Part shown: one piece after another, positions 1-11,100 of the stretch
How the letters are laid out: every line of letters begins with the position of its first letter
Position numbering within the stretch: position 1 is the stretch's first letter
NCBI RefSeq assembly: GCF_013401435.1
Contig: NZ_JACBGN010000058.1
Location: 1 to 34,290, forward strand
Direction: 5' to 3'
Length of the DNA: 34,290 nt
Origin: Streptomyces sp. BR123
Lineage (GTDB): Bacteria; Actinomycetota; Actinomycetes; Streptomycetales; Streptomycetaceae
Made by a program: the position numbers and the translations under genes
Notes under the pieces: generated by a model
What the model was told of the DNA's origin: nothing
The model's input: only the letters and a program-made list of their open reading frames with translations
Database searches by the model: none

Positions 1-153
1 CCACCCCCCTCGTCCGTCGGTCCCCGCTCGGCGGTTCCGTCCGCCCCCGATATCTCCGACACCCGAAGCCCCTTCCCTTCCACATGACTGACGGCCACGG
101 CTCACGGCCAAGGCCCGCGAGCCGCCCCGGCACCCTAGTCGATCACCCATCTG

Positions 154-771
154 TCAACCGCCGAACCAAACGACCAACCGAACGCCCGCGTCCCCGTGCA
201 ACCCGGCAAGCGTGCGCATGACCGCCCAGACAGGCCCCCACTCGCGGTCGTCCACGGCATGCTTCCGCCGCAGTCGGCCGATACGGAAGAGGCGCTCCCC
301 GTCGCGCCACTCGGTGCCCTCCGGCCGGAACCGGCCGGCCCGGTACACCTCGTGTGGGCCGGAGGCCCCGGACAGCTCGGCGAACCGGTCCAGGCCCGTG
401 TTGCGGCCCTGGAACTCCCAGTCCCCGTCCGCTCTCCGACGGTACTCGTGCACGCACTCGTCGACCTCGGACGAGGCCTCCTCCCAGTCGGCCCCGGCGA
501 TTTCCGCCCACGTGATCCAGGACGCGCCGTGCGCACCACTCCAGTCCGCGAAATCGGCCCGTACCTCCGGGGACGCGTCGGAGGGCAACCCCCGACCCGC
601 GGCGAGCGGTGGGAAGGCATCGCTGCGGACACCGAAGAGGCATCCGAAGGCCGCGTACGAGCGGCCGTTGTAGAGGTGCGCGAGGTCGACCGCCGAGTGC
701 CAGGAGCGGTCGTCCTCGTCCAGCCACCGGTCCCACCGGCACTCGATGAACCCGTATATGTCCGTACCCAT
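154..771 (-). CDS. Hypothetical protein, GTDIYG N-terminus
   Basis: I do not recognise a function. The product is about 205 residues, acidic, rich in Trp and Asp, with no signal peptide or membrane segment, so probably cytoplasmic. It opens MGTDIYGFIECR and ends RLVVWFGG. The frame stays open to a GTG at 792, but I prefer the ATG at 771: a GAGGA-type ribosome site lies about 11 bases upstream of it and the GTG has only a cramped GGAG. Codon use is typical high-GC actinomycete. It runs in the same direction as the LamG/ricin gene, from which a terminator-like hairpin separates it, so it is probably transcribed alone. Its reality rests on coherent amino-acid composition and start context; the overlapping frames on both strands look like shadows. 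Confidence 0.7.
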   Translation of the reverse strand: MGTDIYGFIECRWDRWLDEDDRSWHSAVDLAHLYNGRSYAAFGCLFGVRSDAFPPLAAGRGLPSDASPEVRADFADWSGAHGASWITWAEIAGADWEEASSEVDECVHEYRRRADGDWEFQGRNTGLDRFAELSGASGPHEVYRAGRFRPEGTEWRDGERLFRIGRLRRKHAVDDREWGPVWAVMRTLAGLHGDAGVRLVVWFGG

Positions 772-843
772 CCCCGGATCGTCCTCGCCCACGGCTCCAC
801 AGGCGATCGCTTTTCCACGCCGCGGGAACGCCCACGACCTACG

Positions 844-888
844 CGCAGGGGCTGCTCCCTCGCGACGCGCGAGAAAACAGCCCCTGCG
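844..888 (-). terminator. Hairpin terminator after LamG/ricin gene
   Basis: Perfect 11-bp inverted repeat CGCAGGGGCTG / CAGCCCCTGCG around a 23-base loop that itself contains a small hairpin (CTCGCG / CGCGAG). It lies just past the stop codon of the minus-strand giant gene and before the start of the hypothetical gene further left. Rho-independent type without a long T run, as is common in actinomycetes. Confidence 0.6.
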
Positions 889-904
889 GTTCCTGCCGCC
901 GTGC

Positions 905-3900
905 TTACGAGACGGAGACAGGGACGGGCAGCGGGGCCGTGCTCAGGGTGGGCACGGTCCACCGCTGGGCGGGGCTGCCGTTGCAGTCGAACAGCCACAG
1001 CTGCGTGCCGGGCTTGGTGTCGAAGTTGCCCAGGTCGAGGCAGCGCCCGGAGGCGGGGTGGTGGATGCTGCCGTCCGCCCGCGGCAGGAACCGCTGGCTC
1101 GGTGCGGCGCTGTCACAGGTCCGGAGTTCGATGAGCGTGGCGTTCGCGACGCCCGCGTTGGCCGCGTTGAGACACATGCCCTGGGTCCGGATGGTCCCGT
1201 CGCCCCGGATCTGGAACTCCTGGGCGCCGGTGCCGTTGCAGGAGGAGATCTGGATCCTGTTGCCGTCCTCGGCCCGGTCGAAGTCGTTGTCGACGCAGCT
1301 GCCGGCCGACGCCGTCAGGGAGATCGGGCCGGTGGCGCCCGGTGCTGTGGGGGCGGCGGCGTACGGGTAGACGGTGAAGTTGCTGATGCCTCCCTGCTTG
1401 AGGTGGTCCTGGGCGGCTCCGTCCGTCTTGTAGCGGCCCAGCACGAGCGGCCCGCTCGGCGCCGGGCTCGTGGCGGCCCGGTGGATGCCGCTGGCCGCGA
1501 GTACACCGTTGACGTAGAGGCTCATGCGGCCGGTGCCGGCGTCGTAGACGGCGGTCAGCTGGGTCCAGGCGTCGGGCGTGAAGCGGGCCGCGTCGGTGGT
1601 GGTGCCGGTGTAGTCGAACGGCCAGCCGTTGTCGTCCGCCGAGGCCAGGGCGAACTGCCAGCGGGCGGAACTGCGGTCGGGGTAGAGGATGAAGGTGCTG
1701 GCGCGGTTGCCGTCCTGGCTCGCGATCACACCGCCGCCGGCGTCGGCCTTGGCCCACGTGCTGAGGGTGAAGCTCTTGCGCGTGTCGACGGCCGGTCGGG
1801 CGGCGGTGAGCGTTGCCGGCGACTGCTTGCCGTCGAAGGCCGCGTACGGGGTGGCACGGCCGCCGATGGTCTCGGGATCGGCGATCTTCACGTTGCCTGC
1901 CGCCGTCGCGTGGTTCGTGCCGACGGCGTCAGGGGTGGTGGCGCCGTTCTGGCCGGTCAGTTTCCACTGTGCAGTCGGCATGCTGAGGTTGCCCATGAGA
2001 ATCGCTACGGTGTCGACGCCGGTGGCTGTCGGGTGCGGGACTGTGTTCCCGTTCGGCGCGGTACCGAGCCCCTTGAACGCGACGATCTGGTGGTCCGAGT
2101 CAATCGCCCAAAGGTCGGGGATGCCGTCTCCCGTGAGGTCACCGTCGGAACCGGCACGCGGGTACCGCAGCGGATCGACCTTGCCGCCGATCGTGCCCGA
2201 AGCAGGGTCCTTGAACGCAGTGAGGTCGGGTGCCTGGACTGTGCCCTTGACGGGCAGGGCGTGCAGGGTGCCGTCGTTCTTCGAGCGAGCCCACAGTGTC
2301 GGCAGGTCCGTGCCCTGGGCACGGCCGGGCGTGATCAGCTCGTACCCGTCCCAGCGCGTGTCGTTGGCGGAGAGCAGCATGGCCTGGGGGGCGAGCTTGT
2401 TCGTCGCACCTGCGGTGGCCAGCCAGAGCCGTCCGCTTTCCACGAACATCAGAGAGGTGCGCCCCAGCGCCCCGTCCTGGGCCGTGTCGCCTGTGAGGGA
2501 GCCGAAGGCCGCGATCTGCGTCGCCTTGGACCAGTCGCTGCCGTAGCCGTGGGTCGTGCAGTCGACGGTCGCTCCGGTCGGGGTGATGCAGCTGCCGGGC
2601 TTGTCGACGAGGACCGGCGCGGTGCCGTCCAGGCGGCCGCCCGTCGTGCTGTTCCGGTAGATGTAGAGGTTGGGCTGGCCCGGCTGGTGGGCGAACAGGT
2701 CATCGACGTTCTTGTCGCCGAGACTGCCACGGTGTGTGGTCTGGATGCCGTTCCAGCCGTTCCACCCGGGGGCCAGCTGGGGACGGGCGCTCGGGGCGCC
2801 GGCAGGGTCGGCGTCGGACCCGATCACGCGCAGTGCGCCCGAGCTGTCGGGCAGCAGGATGTCGGCCTTCCGGTCGCCCGTGACGTCACCGAAGATCGGC
2901 GCCGGGCTGTTCGGGTTGGACGGGACGTAGAAGCCGTACGCGACGGGCTGTGACAGGTTGCCGGCGTTGTCCTGGGTCTGGAAGTAGAGGAAGTTCGTGC
3001 CCCACTGCTGCGGGGTGAGCTTGATGGTCGCCTTGCCGTCGGTGAGCTTGGCGATGCCCGTGTCGGTGTCGGTGCACTTCCAGTTGACGGCCGCCGCCTT
3101 CACGGGGTCGGTCGTCCAGCGGGCGCAGGCCAGGCCGGAGCTGCGGCCGCCGCCGGGCGGGGCGGGGTCGGTGCCGCTGAGGGTGAAGGTGCCTTCCTCG
3201 CCCACGCGCTTGGGGTGCGCGTCGATGGTGCCCGAGGCGGGGAAGTCGGCGGAGGTGACGGCTGCGGTGGGCGGGGTGCGGTCGACGCGGAGGTAGCACC
3301 AGGCCGTTTCGGCGCTGGTCAGCGTGCCGTCCGTGGTGCGGGCCGTCCATCCGTACTGGTGGCCGTCGATCAGCGGGCCGACGTCGACGGTGACGTCGCC
3401 GTAGTCGCTGTTCCAGCCGGTCTCGGCGGAGTACGTCCTGCCGTTGTCGTCGTCCCAGTACTGGAAGGCGGTCCACAGCTGGCGCTTGGTGGCCGAGTAC
3501 GTTGAGGTCGTGAGCGTGACGTTGTTGTCGGCGCCGACCCAGCCCGGGTTGTCCCAGGGGTTCGCGGTGCCGGGAGTGCGGCAGTCGGCGTACGAGGCCG
3601 AGCCCGCGAAGCCGGGAGTGGGCCGGGTGCGGGGCCACCACACGGTGGGTGTGATGTCGTACTCGACGGTGATGTGCGGGGTGTTCTCGTAGCGCTGCCG
3701 GTGGTACTTGTTGTACTCGTCGTCGGGTGCGAGGCCGACGGTGATCGTGGGCCACTGGTACCGGACGGCGTTCTTCACCAGGTCCGTGACGTTGAAGTCG
3801 ATCTGGCCGGTGCCCGACATGTTGGTGTGCCCCACCTTGCTGCAGCCCTGCATCGTGGAGCGGGTGCCGCAGGGCTGCCGGTTCCAGCTGGTCGGGTTGC

Positions 3901-5160
3901 CGATGGCGCCGGTGGCGTACAGACCCATCGGCGTGGCTGTGGTGGGGCTGGAGGAGGAGATCACGGTCGCGGAGAACGTCGCGCCGATGACCTCGGTGTT
4001 GTAGAGGCGGGAGTCCACGCCGATCTGGAAGTAGGCGCGGGTACGGCCGATGCCCGTGCAGGGCGGATTGCCGATGTTGTAGCCGCAGTAGCCGGTGGCC
4101 GGCTTGTCCTGCCCGTGCTCGGTGCCGTTGAACTCGTTCGTGTCCGGGTAGGCCTCCTGGACCTGAGCCCAGGCCTGGTTGCCGTTGTCGATCGTGGGGT
4201 TCCACCCCGGGTCGATGTACCAGGGGCCGGTGCCCTTGTTCAGCAGTTCCGCGTCGGGGACCAAGTCGATGCCCTTGCCGTCGGCGGTCGTCCGGACGGG
4301 CTTCACCGTCGCGCCCGCGCCCGGGCCGTCCGCGCTGGACGGGGCGGGCGGTGCCTCGGAGGCGCGCGAGGCCTGCGGGGCGTCGACGCCGGCCGACTTG
4401 CTCAGGCGCTGGGAGGGACCGGCGGCGGCCGGGCCCGACGTGGCGGCGGCGGAGTCCCACATGAAGGAGGTCGGGCTGGTGAAGCGGGTCCGACCGGTGG
4501 TGTCCTTGACCTCCAGGTTGCCCGCGGGGTCGCTGCTGACGGCCAGCCCGTCGGCCTCGACGTCGAGCCGGAGCTTGCGGACGGCCGGGTTGGCGGCGGC
4601 CTGCGCGGTACGCACGATCAGGACCTGGCTCCAGCCGCCCTGCCGGTCGGCGGTCAGCCGCAGGTCGACGTCCGGCAGCACGTTCCGGTAGAGGGCGCTG
4701 TCACCGATGAGCGTGGGCTTGGGGAGCGCGAACGGAGCCTTGAAGGCCACCTTCTTGCCGTCGGCGGTCGTCATTGCGGCCATGGGGCCTGAACCGCCGC
4801 CGGAGAAGCTGAGCTGTGAAGAAACCGCGGTGGGAACAACGGCGCCGTCCGCGGCGGCGCGCAGTGTCGCGTCGAGTGTGCGCCACTTGCCGTCCTGGCC
4901 CTTGACGCGCTCCGGTACGGCACTGGTGTCGGTGCTGAGCGTGCCGCTCGGGTTGGCGAAGGTCTGCCTGTCCGCGGTCGTCAGCTCGGCGATCGCCACC
5001 CGCTTTCCGCTGCTCCTGGCCTCGGAGAGGGCCTTGGTGACGGCTGTCTCCTGGGCGCTCGGGGCGGGCTTCGGCGGGGGAGCGGGCCAGGTGCTTCGCG
5101 CCGGTCCGTGACCGCGGGGGCCGGCGTCGGCCGCGGCGGGCGGAGCCGCGATCAGACCCG
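905..5160 (-). CDS. LamG/FG-GAP/ricin-lectin secreted protein, 5' end lost
   Basis: About 1,400 residues of a cell-surface or secreted protein of the family that in Streptomyces usually sits directly upstream of, and co-directional with, Rhs genes. From the N-end: proline-rich linker; a beta-rich region starting around ETAVTKALSEARSSGKR; a DNRLRE-like segment (nt about 4200-3650); FG-GAP-like repeats (GDVTGDRKADILL, DLTGDGIPDLW; nt about 2910-2080); a LamG/jellyroll domain (nt about 1990-1370); and a C-terminal ricin-B lectin domain with QxW-type repeats ending GAQEF, PSQRF and PAQRW. It should bind carbohydrate. The family coding ends near nt 5160 inside what looks like the tail of a signal peptide (GLIAAPPAAADA). 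No ATG or GTG in this frame lies close upstream; the frame stays open to 8173 only because it is antisense to the Rhs gene. The 5' limit given is where homology appears to stop, not a start codon. Probably not secreted now. Confidence 0.75.
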
Positions 5161-8100
5161 CGCCGAGGCCATCGGGGCTTCGGCAGCCGATTCCGGCCAG
5201 GACACGACGCTGCGCGTCGAGGTGAAGGACCCGACCAAGACCCGTGCGGCCGGCGTCAACGGCGCACTCGTCGCCGTCAGCAGCGCCCCGGGAGCCGCTC
5301 CGGCGGGCAGGATCGAGGTCGGACTCGACATCTCCACCTGGGCCAAGGCCGCCGGCGCCAACTGGGCCGACCGCGCCGCCTTGGTTCAGCTGCCCACCTG
5401 CGCCCTGACCACCCCCGGCGCCCCCGGATGCACCACGCGCAAGCCCCTGAACTCGCACCGGGACGCCTCCGGGCGCCTGGTCGCGCAGGTCGACGTGCCC
5501 AAGACCTCCGCGGTCTCTGCCGCTGTCGCCAAGGGGCAACCCGGCGGAGCCAGGTCGGCACCGGCGGCCCCGCAGATGCTCGCCCCCCAGGACCTGGCCA
5601 TCGCCGTCGAGGCGGGCCCGCAGGGCGCCGGGGGCGACTACACGGCCACCCCGCTCCAGCCGTCCGCCTCCTGGCAGGCCGGAGCCAACGCCGCGAACTT
5701 CACCTACGGCTACACCGTCGAGGTGCCCAACGGCATCGCCGGTGCCGGACCGGGCATCTCCCTCGGCTACGACTCGTCCTCCGTCGACGGGCGCACGGCG
5801 TCGACGAACGCGCAGGCCGGCCCGATCGGCGAGGGCTGGGACTGGAGCCCCGGCTCGATCTCGCGCTCGTACAAGGGGTGCAAGGACGCGGGCATCAAGG
5901 ACTCGGGCGACGAGTGCTGGGCCGGGGACATCCTCTCCCTGAATCTCGCCGGGCACTCCGGGCAGATCGTCCGCGACGACGCCACCTGCGCCTACCGCCT
6001 GCAGAACGACGACGGCACGAAGGTCGAGCGGCTCACCGGTCAGCGCAACTCCGCCTGGAAGGGCGAGGCGTTCAAGGTCACCACCACCGACGGCACCCAG
6101 TACTACTTCGGCTCCAACCGCCTCCCCGGCGGCGACGGCACCGACCCCGAGGCCAAGTCGGTCTCCACGGTCCCCGTCTACTTCAACAGCGGCCAGGACA
6201 AGTGCCTCGGCGCCGACACCCCGGCCAACGGCACGTGGCAGCAGCTCGGCTGGCAGTGGAACCTCGACTACGTCGTGGACCCGCACCAGAACCTGACCAG
6301 CTACCGCTACGAGCAGGAGGACAACCACTACGGGCGCGGCGGCGGCCAGAACAACGGCGACGGCAGCCCGACCCGCTACCAGCGCGGCAGCCACCCGACC
6401 TGGATCGGCTACGGCCAGCGCCTGCCCGAGCAGATCGCGGCCAAGGGCGCGGCCAAGCCCGCCGCCCAGATCCTGTTCGAGACCGCGGAGCGCTGCTTCG
6501 CAGCCGGCGCCATCACCTGCGACCCCGCCCAGCGCACCAAGGCCAACGCGAAGTCCTGGGCCGACACCCCCGTCGACCAGGAGTGTGCGGCCGCCGGCCA
6601 GTGCCTGAACCTGTCGCCGACCTACTTCACCACCAAGCGCCTCACGAAAATCAACACAGAGGTGCTGGCGGGGACCGGCTACCGCCGGGTCGACTCCTAC
6701 GTCCTCAACCAGTCGTTCCAGGACCCGGAAGACGGTTCGTCTCCGACCCTTTGGCTGGACTCGATCGAGCGCCGGGCCTCCAACGGCAAAAAGGAACTGA
6801 AGCTGCCGCTGGTGTCGTTCGAGCCGCTGCAGATCGCCAACCGCGTCGACGGCGTGGTCAAACGCCCGGACGGTACGGAAGCCTCGGCGCCCCGCTACAA
6901 CCGGCCGCGCATCCAGAAGATCACCACTGAGACCGGCGGCCTGATCAACGTCGTCTACAAGGCCCCCGAGTGCTCCCGTGTCAAGGGCACCATGCCGTCC
7001 TCCGAGGACGGCAACACGATGGCCTGCATGCCGGTCAAGTGGTACCTGCCCAAGCAGTCCTACGACGACCCGGTCAACGACTGGTTCCACAAGGTCGTCG
7101 TCCAGTCGGTCACCCAGCAGGACATGGTCGCCGGCCAGGTCACGACGGTGACCGACTACGAGTACGGCGGCGGCATCGCCTGGCACCGCAACGACTCCGA
7201 GTTCGCCGACCCCAAGACCCGCACCTGGGACCAGTTCCGCGGCTTCGCCACGGTCACCACCCGCACGGGCAACGGCAACACCGCCGAGGCCCCGCGCACC
7301 AAGAGCGTGGCCACGTACCTGCGCGGCATGGACGGCGACGCCCTCGCCAACGGTGGCAAGCGCAGCGTCACCCTCACCGACGCCCACGGCGGCAGCACCA
7401 AGGACGAGGAAGTCCTGTCCGGACGGGTCCTCCAGACCGAGACGTACGACCGCGACGGCGGCGCCGTCATCGCCGACGAGGTCACCACTCCCTGGCTCGG
7501 CAAGAACATCACGGCCACCCGCGCCCAGTCGGGCGGCATGCCCGCCGTCACCGCCCGCGCTCAGAACACGGCCAAGGTCACGAGCCGGGCCAAGCTGGCG
7601 AACGGCACCTGGCGCACCAGCGAGCGCACCTCCGAATACGACGACACGGCCTTCTCGCGCCCGCTCCGGGTCGACGACAAGCAGGACCTGTCCCGCCCGG
7701 AGCAGCGCCTGTGCACCGAGTTCGATTACGCCGTGGGCCCCGGCGGCGCCCCGACCGAGCTGATCTCCCGCACCCTCGTCCTCTCGGGCGCCTGCGGCCA
7801 GACCCCGACCACCGCGAACACGGTCGGCGACACCCTCACCTACTTCGACAACCAGCCCGCCAAGCAGGCCGGCGCGACCGGCGACCAGACGGGCACCGCG
7901 GTCCTGGAGAAGTACGACGACGCGGGCAAGCCCGTCTACCGCCTCAACTCCACCTCCACGTACGACGCATACGGCCGCGTCACCAGCAACACCAACAAGG
8001 TCCGCAAGGACGCCGCCCGCCCCGACGGCGCGGTGACCACGACCGAGTACAAGCCGGCCACCGGCAGCCTGCCCACCGCGGTCACCCACACCAACCCGCT

Positions 8101-11100
8101 GGGCTGGAAGACGACCACGACCCTCGACCCCGGCCGCTCGCTGCCGCTGAAGACCACGGACGAGAACAAGCACGTCGCCGAGCGCGAGTACGACGCCTTC
8201 GGCCGTGTCACGTCCATCTGGCAGCCCGGTCAGGAGCGTGCGAAGGGCGCCCTGCCCGTACGCAAGTACTCGTACGCGATGAACGGCACCAACGCGCCGT
8301 CCAGCGTCCTGAGTCAGGCGCTCATGAACGACAAGTCGTACACATCCAGCTACACCCTCTACGACGGCCTGGGCCGCGTCCGCCAGACGCAGGCGAACCC
8401 GGCCTCCGGTACTGCCGGACGACTGATCACGGACGCGCTGTTCGACTCACACGGCCGGCAGGTGAAGACCAGCGCCGCCTACTACAACGACGAGGCAGGT
8501 CCGTCCGGGGCTTTGTTCCTGCCCAACGGCGGTGTCAATCCGGACAGCAAGCTGCCCGCGCAGACCATCACGGCCTTCGACGGCCTGGGACGCCCCACGG
8601 CGTCCATCTTCCAGTCGTACGGTGTGGAGCAGTGGCGTTCGAGGACCGAGTACCCGGGCGCCGACGAGACCCGCACGATCCCGCCGAACGGCGGCTACGC
8701 GACGGCGACCGTCACCAACGGCACCACGTCGTTCCTGCGCCAGTACAAGTCGAACACGCCCACCGGCCCGTACGATGAGACGACGTACGAGCGCAACGCG
8801 CAGGGCAAGGAGCTCCGGCGCAAGGACGCAGCCGGCAACGAGTGGACCTTCTCCTACGACCTCCTCGGCCGGGTGGTGAAGAGCACCGACCCTGACGCGG
8901 GCACCAGCACCACCGTCTACGACGACGGCAAGAACCTCACCACCGTCACCGACGGCCGGGGCAAGAGCGCCACCACGCTTGTCGACCTCCTCGGTCGCCC
9001 CGTTGCCACCTACGAGGGCAAGGCCGTCGACCCGGCCAAGCAGGTGGGCGCCTTCACCTACGACACCAAGGTCCTGGGCAAGCCTTCCAGCAGCACCCGC
9101 TACGTCGGCGGAGCCGGCGGCAGCGCCTACGTCTCTGAAGTCATCGGGTACGACGCCGGCTATCGCCCGCTCGGTACGAGGACCACGATTCCCGCAGCGG
9201 AGAAGGGGCTTGCGGGCACCTACGAGTCCAAGAACACCTACGACGCCTACGGACAACCGGCCACCACGACTCTGCCGGCCATCCCGGAGGCAGGTCTGTC
9301 CGCCGAGACGCTGACGTTCTCCATGGACACGGTGGGCAACCTCGTGTCCTTCGACGGCACGATCGGAACGATCCGATCCCCGTACGTCGTGGACCTGCAG
9401 CGCGACCCCCATGGCCAGGTCATCCGCACCACGGTCGGCAAGGCCGGCATGCAGATTGTCTCCACACTCGACTACGACGTGGCGACCGGCCGCCCCATCC
9501 GCTCCACCCTCGACAAGCAGACCGAGGCCAGGGCCAGCGTCGACGTGGTCGACTACACCTACAACCAGATCGGCCAGCTGACCTCGATCGGCAACACGCA
9601 GGACGGCGCCCAGCGCGACCTGCAGTGCTTCACCCATGACTACCTGGGCCGGTTGACCCAGGCCTGGACCGACACCGGCAACCAGACCACCGCGCCCAAG
9701 CCCAGCGTCCCCGGCATCGGCGGCTGCGCCAACGCGACCGGCCCCGCGGTCGATGCCGAGGGCAAGCCCAGCGTTGGCGGGCCGGCACCGTACTGGCAGC
9801 AGTACGAGTACGACCTGATCGGCAACCGCAAGAAGCTGGTCCGCAAGGACGTCACGGGCGACGCGGCCAAGGACACGACGGTCACCCAGACCTTCGGCGG
9901 CCGCCAGAACACCCCCTCCACCGACCCGAAGACGGGCGGCGGCACGGGCGGCCCGCACGCCCTGATGACCTCGACGGAAACCGGTCCGGCCGGCACCAAG
10001 GTCACCTCCTACACGTACGACGCCGGCGGCAACACTGCCTCCATCACCGACACCCCCGGCACCCGGACCCTGACCTGGAACGACCAGGGCAAGCTCGACA
10101 AGATCACCGGAACCGGCGAGAAGGGCAACACCAGCTACCTCTACGACACGGGCGGCAACCAGCTCATCCGCCGAGACCCGGACAGCACCACCCTCAACCT
10201 CGGCACCGACCAGATCACCCTCAACACGACCACCGGCAAGGTAAGCAACGTCCGCACCTACGCGGCCCCCGGCGGTCTGTCCGTCACCCGCACCACCACC
10301 GGCGGCGAGTCCGACCTCACCTACCAGAGCTCCGACCACCACGGCACGGGCGGCGTCCAGTTCAAGGCCGCCGACCTCGCCCACGTCCGCCGCGCCACAG
10401 ACCCCTTCGGCAACGACCGCGGCACCCCGCCCGCCCCGGACACCTGGGCAGGCGACAAGGGCTTCGTAGGCGGCACCAAGGAGAAGTCCACCGGTCTGAC
10501 CCTCTTGGGCGCCCGCGAGTACGACCCGACGACGGGCCGCTTCATCAGCCCGGACCCGCTCATCAACAGCAGCGATCCACAGCAGTGGAACGCCTATGCC
10601 TACGCCAGCAACAGCCCCGTCAACGCATCCGATCCCAGCGGGCTCATGACGCCCTGCACCAGCGGATGCAGCGAGTCGGAAGAGTACGTGAGTCCCCCTC
10701 TCTGGGAGGACGACGCGGTCTCGAGCGCCGGCCGGGAGCTGCGGCAGGCCAACGCATCGCTCGACAAGGCCAAGAAGAGGCGCGCCCACCTCATCCACGA
10801 GGTCGTCAACCTCATCGGCGACCTGATCGGCTACAACGACGCCCGCGACTGCTTCACCAAGGGCGACGTCATGGCGTGCATCAACACGGCTCTGGGCGCC
10901 GTCCCGTGGGGCAAGATCGCCAAGGCCATCAAGGTCGGCATCAAGGCCTTCAAGATCTACAAGGAAGTCAACAAGGCCTACGACGCCATCCACGAAGCCG
11001 AACGAGGAGTCTCCCGCGCATCCGATGCGATGACCCGAGCCAAGACGGCGGCCAAGGAAGCCCGCGACGCCGAGGCCAAAGCAGCCCAATCGGCATCCGA

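Noticed and set aside
5160..8173. Upstream continuation of the minus-strand giant frame
   Set aside because: Antisense to clear Rhs coding; Val/Arg/Gly/Ala/Leu-rich composition without domains. It is open only because of GC-biased codons.
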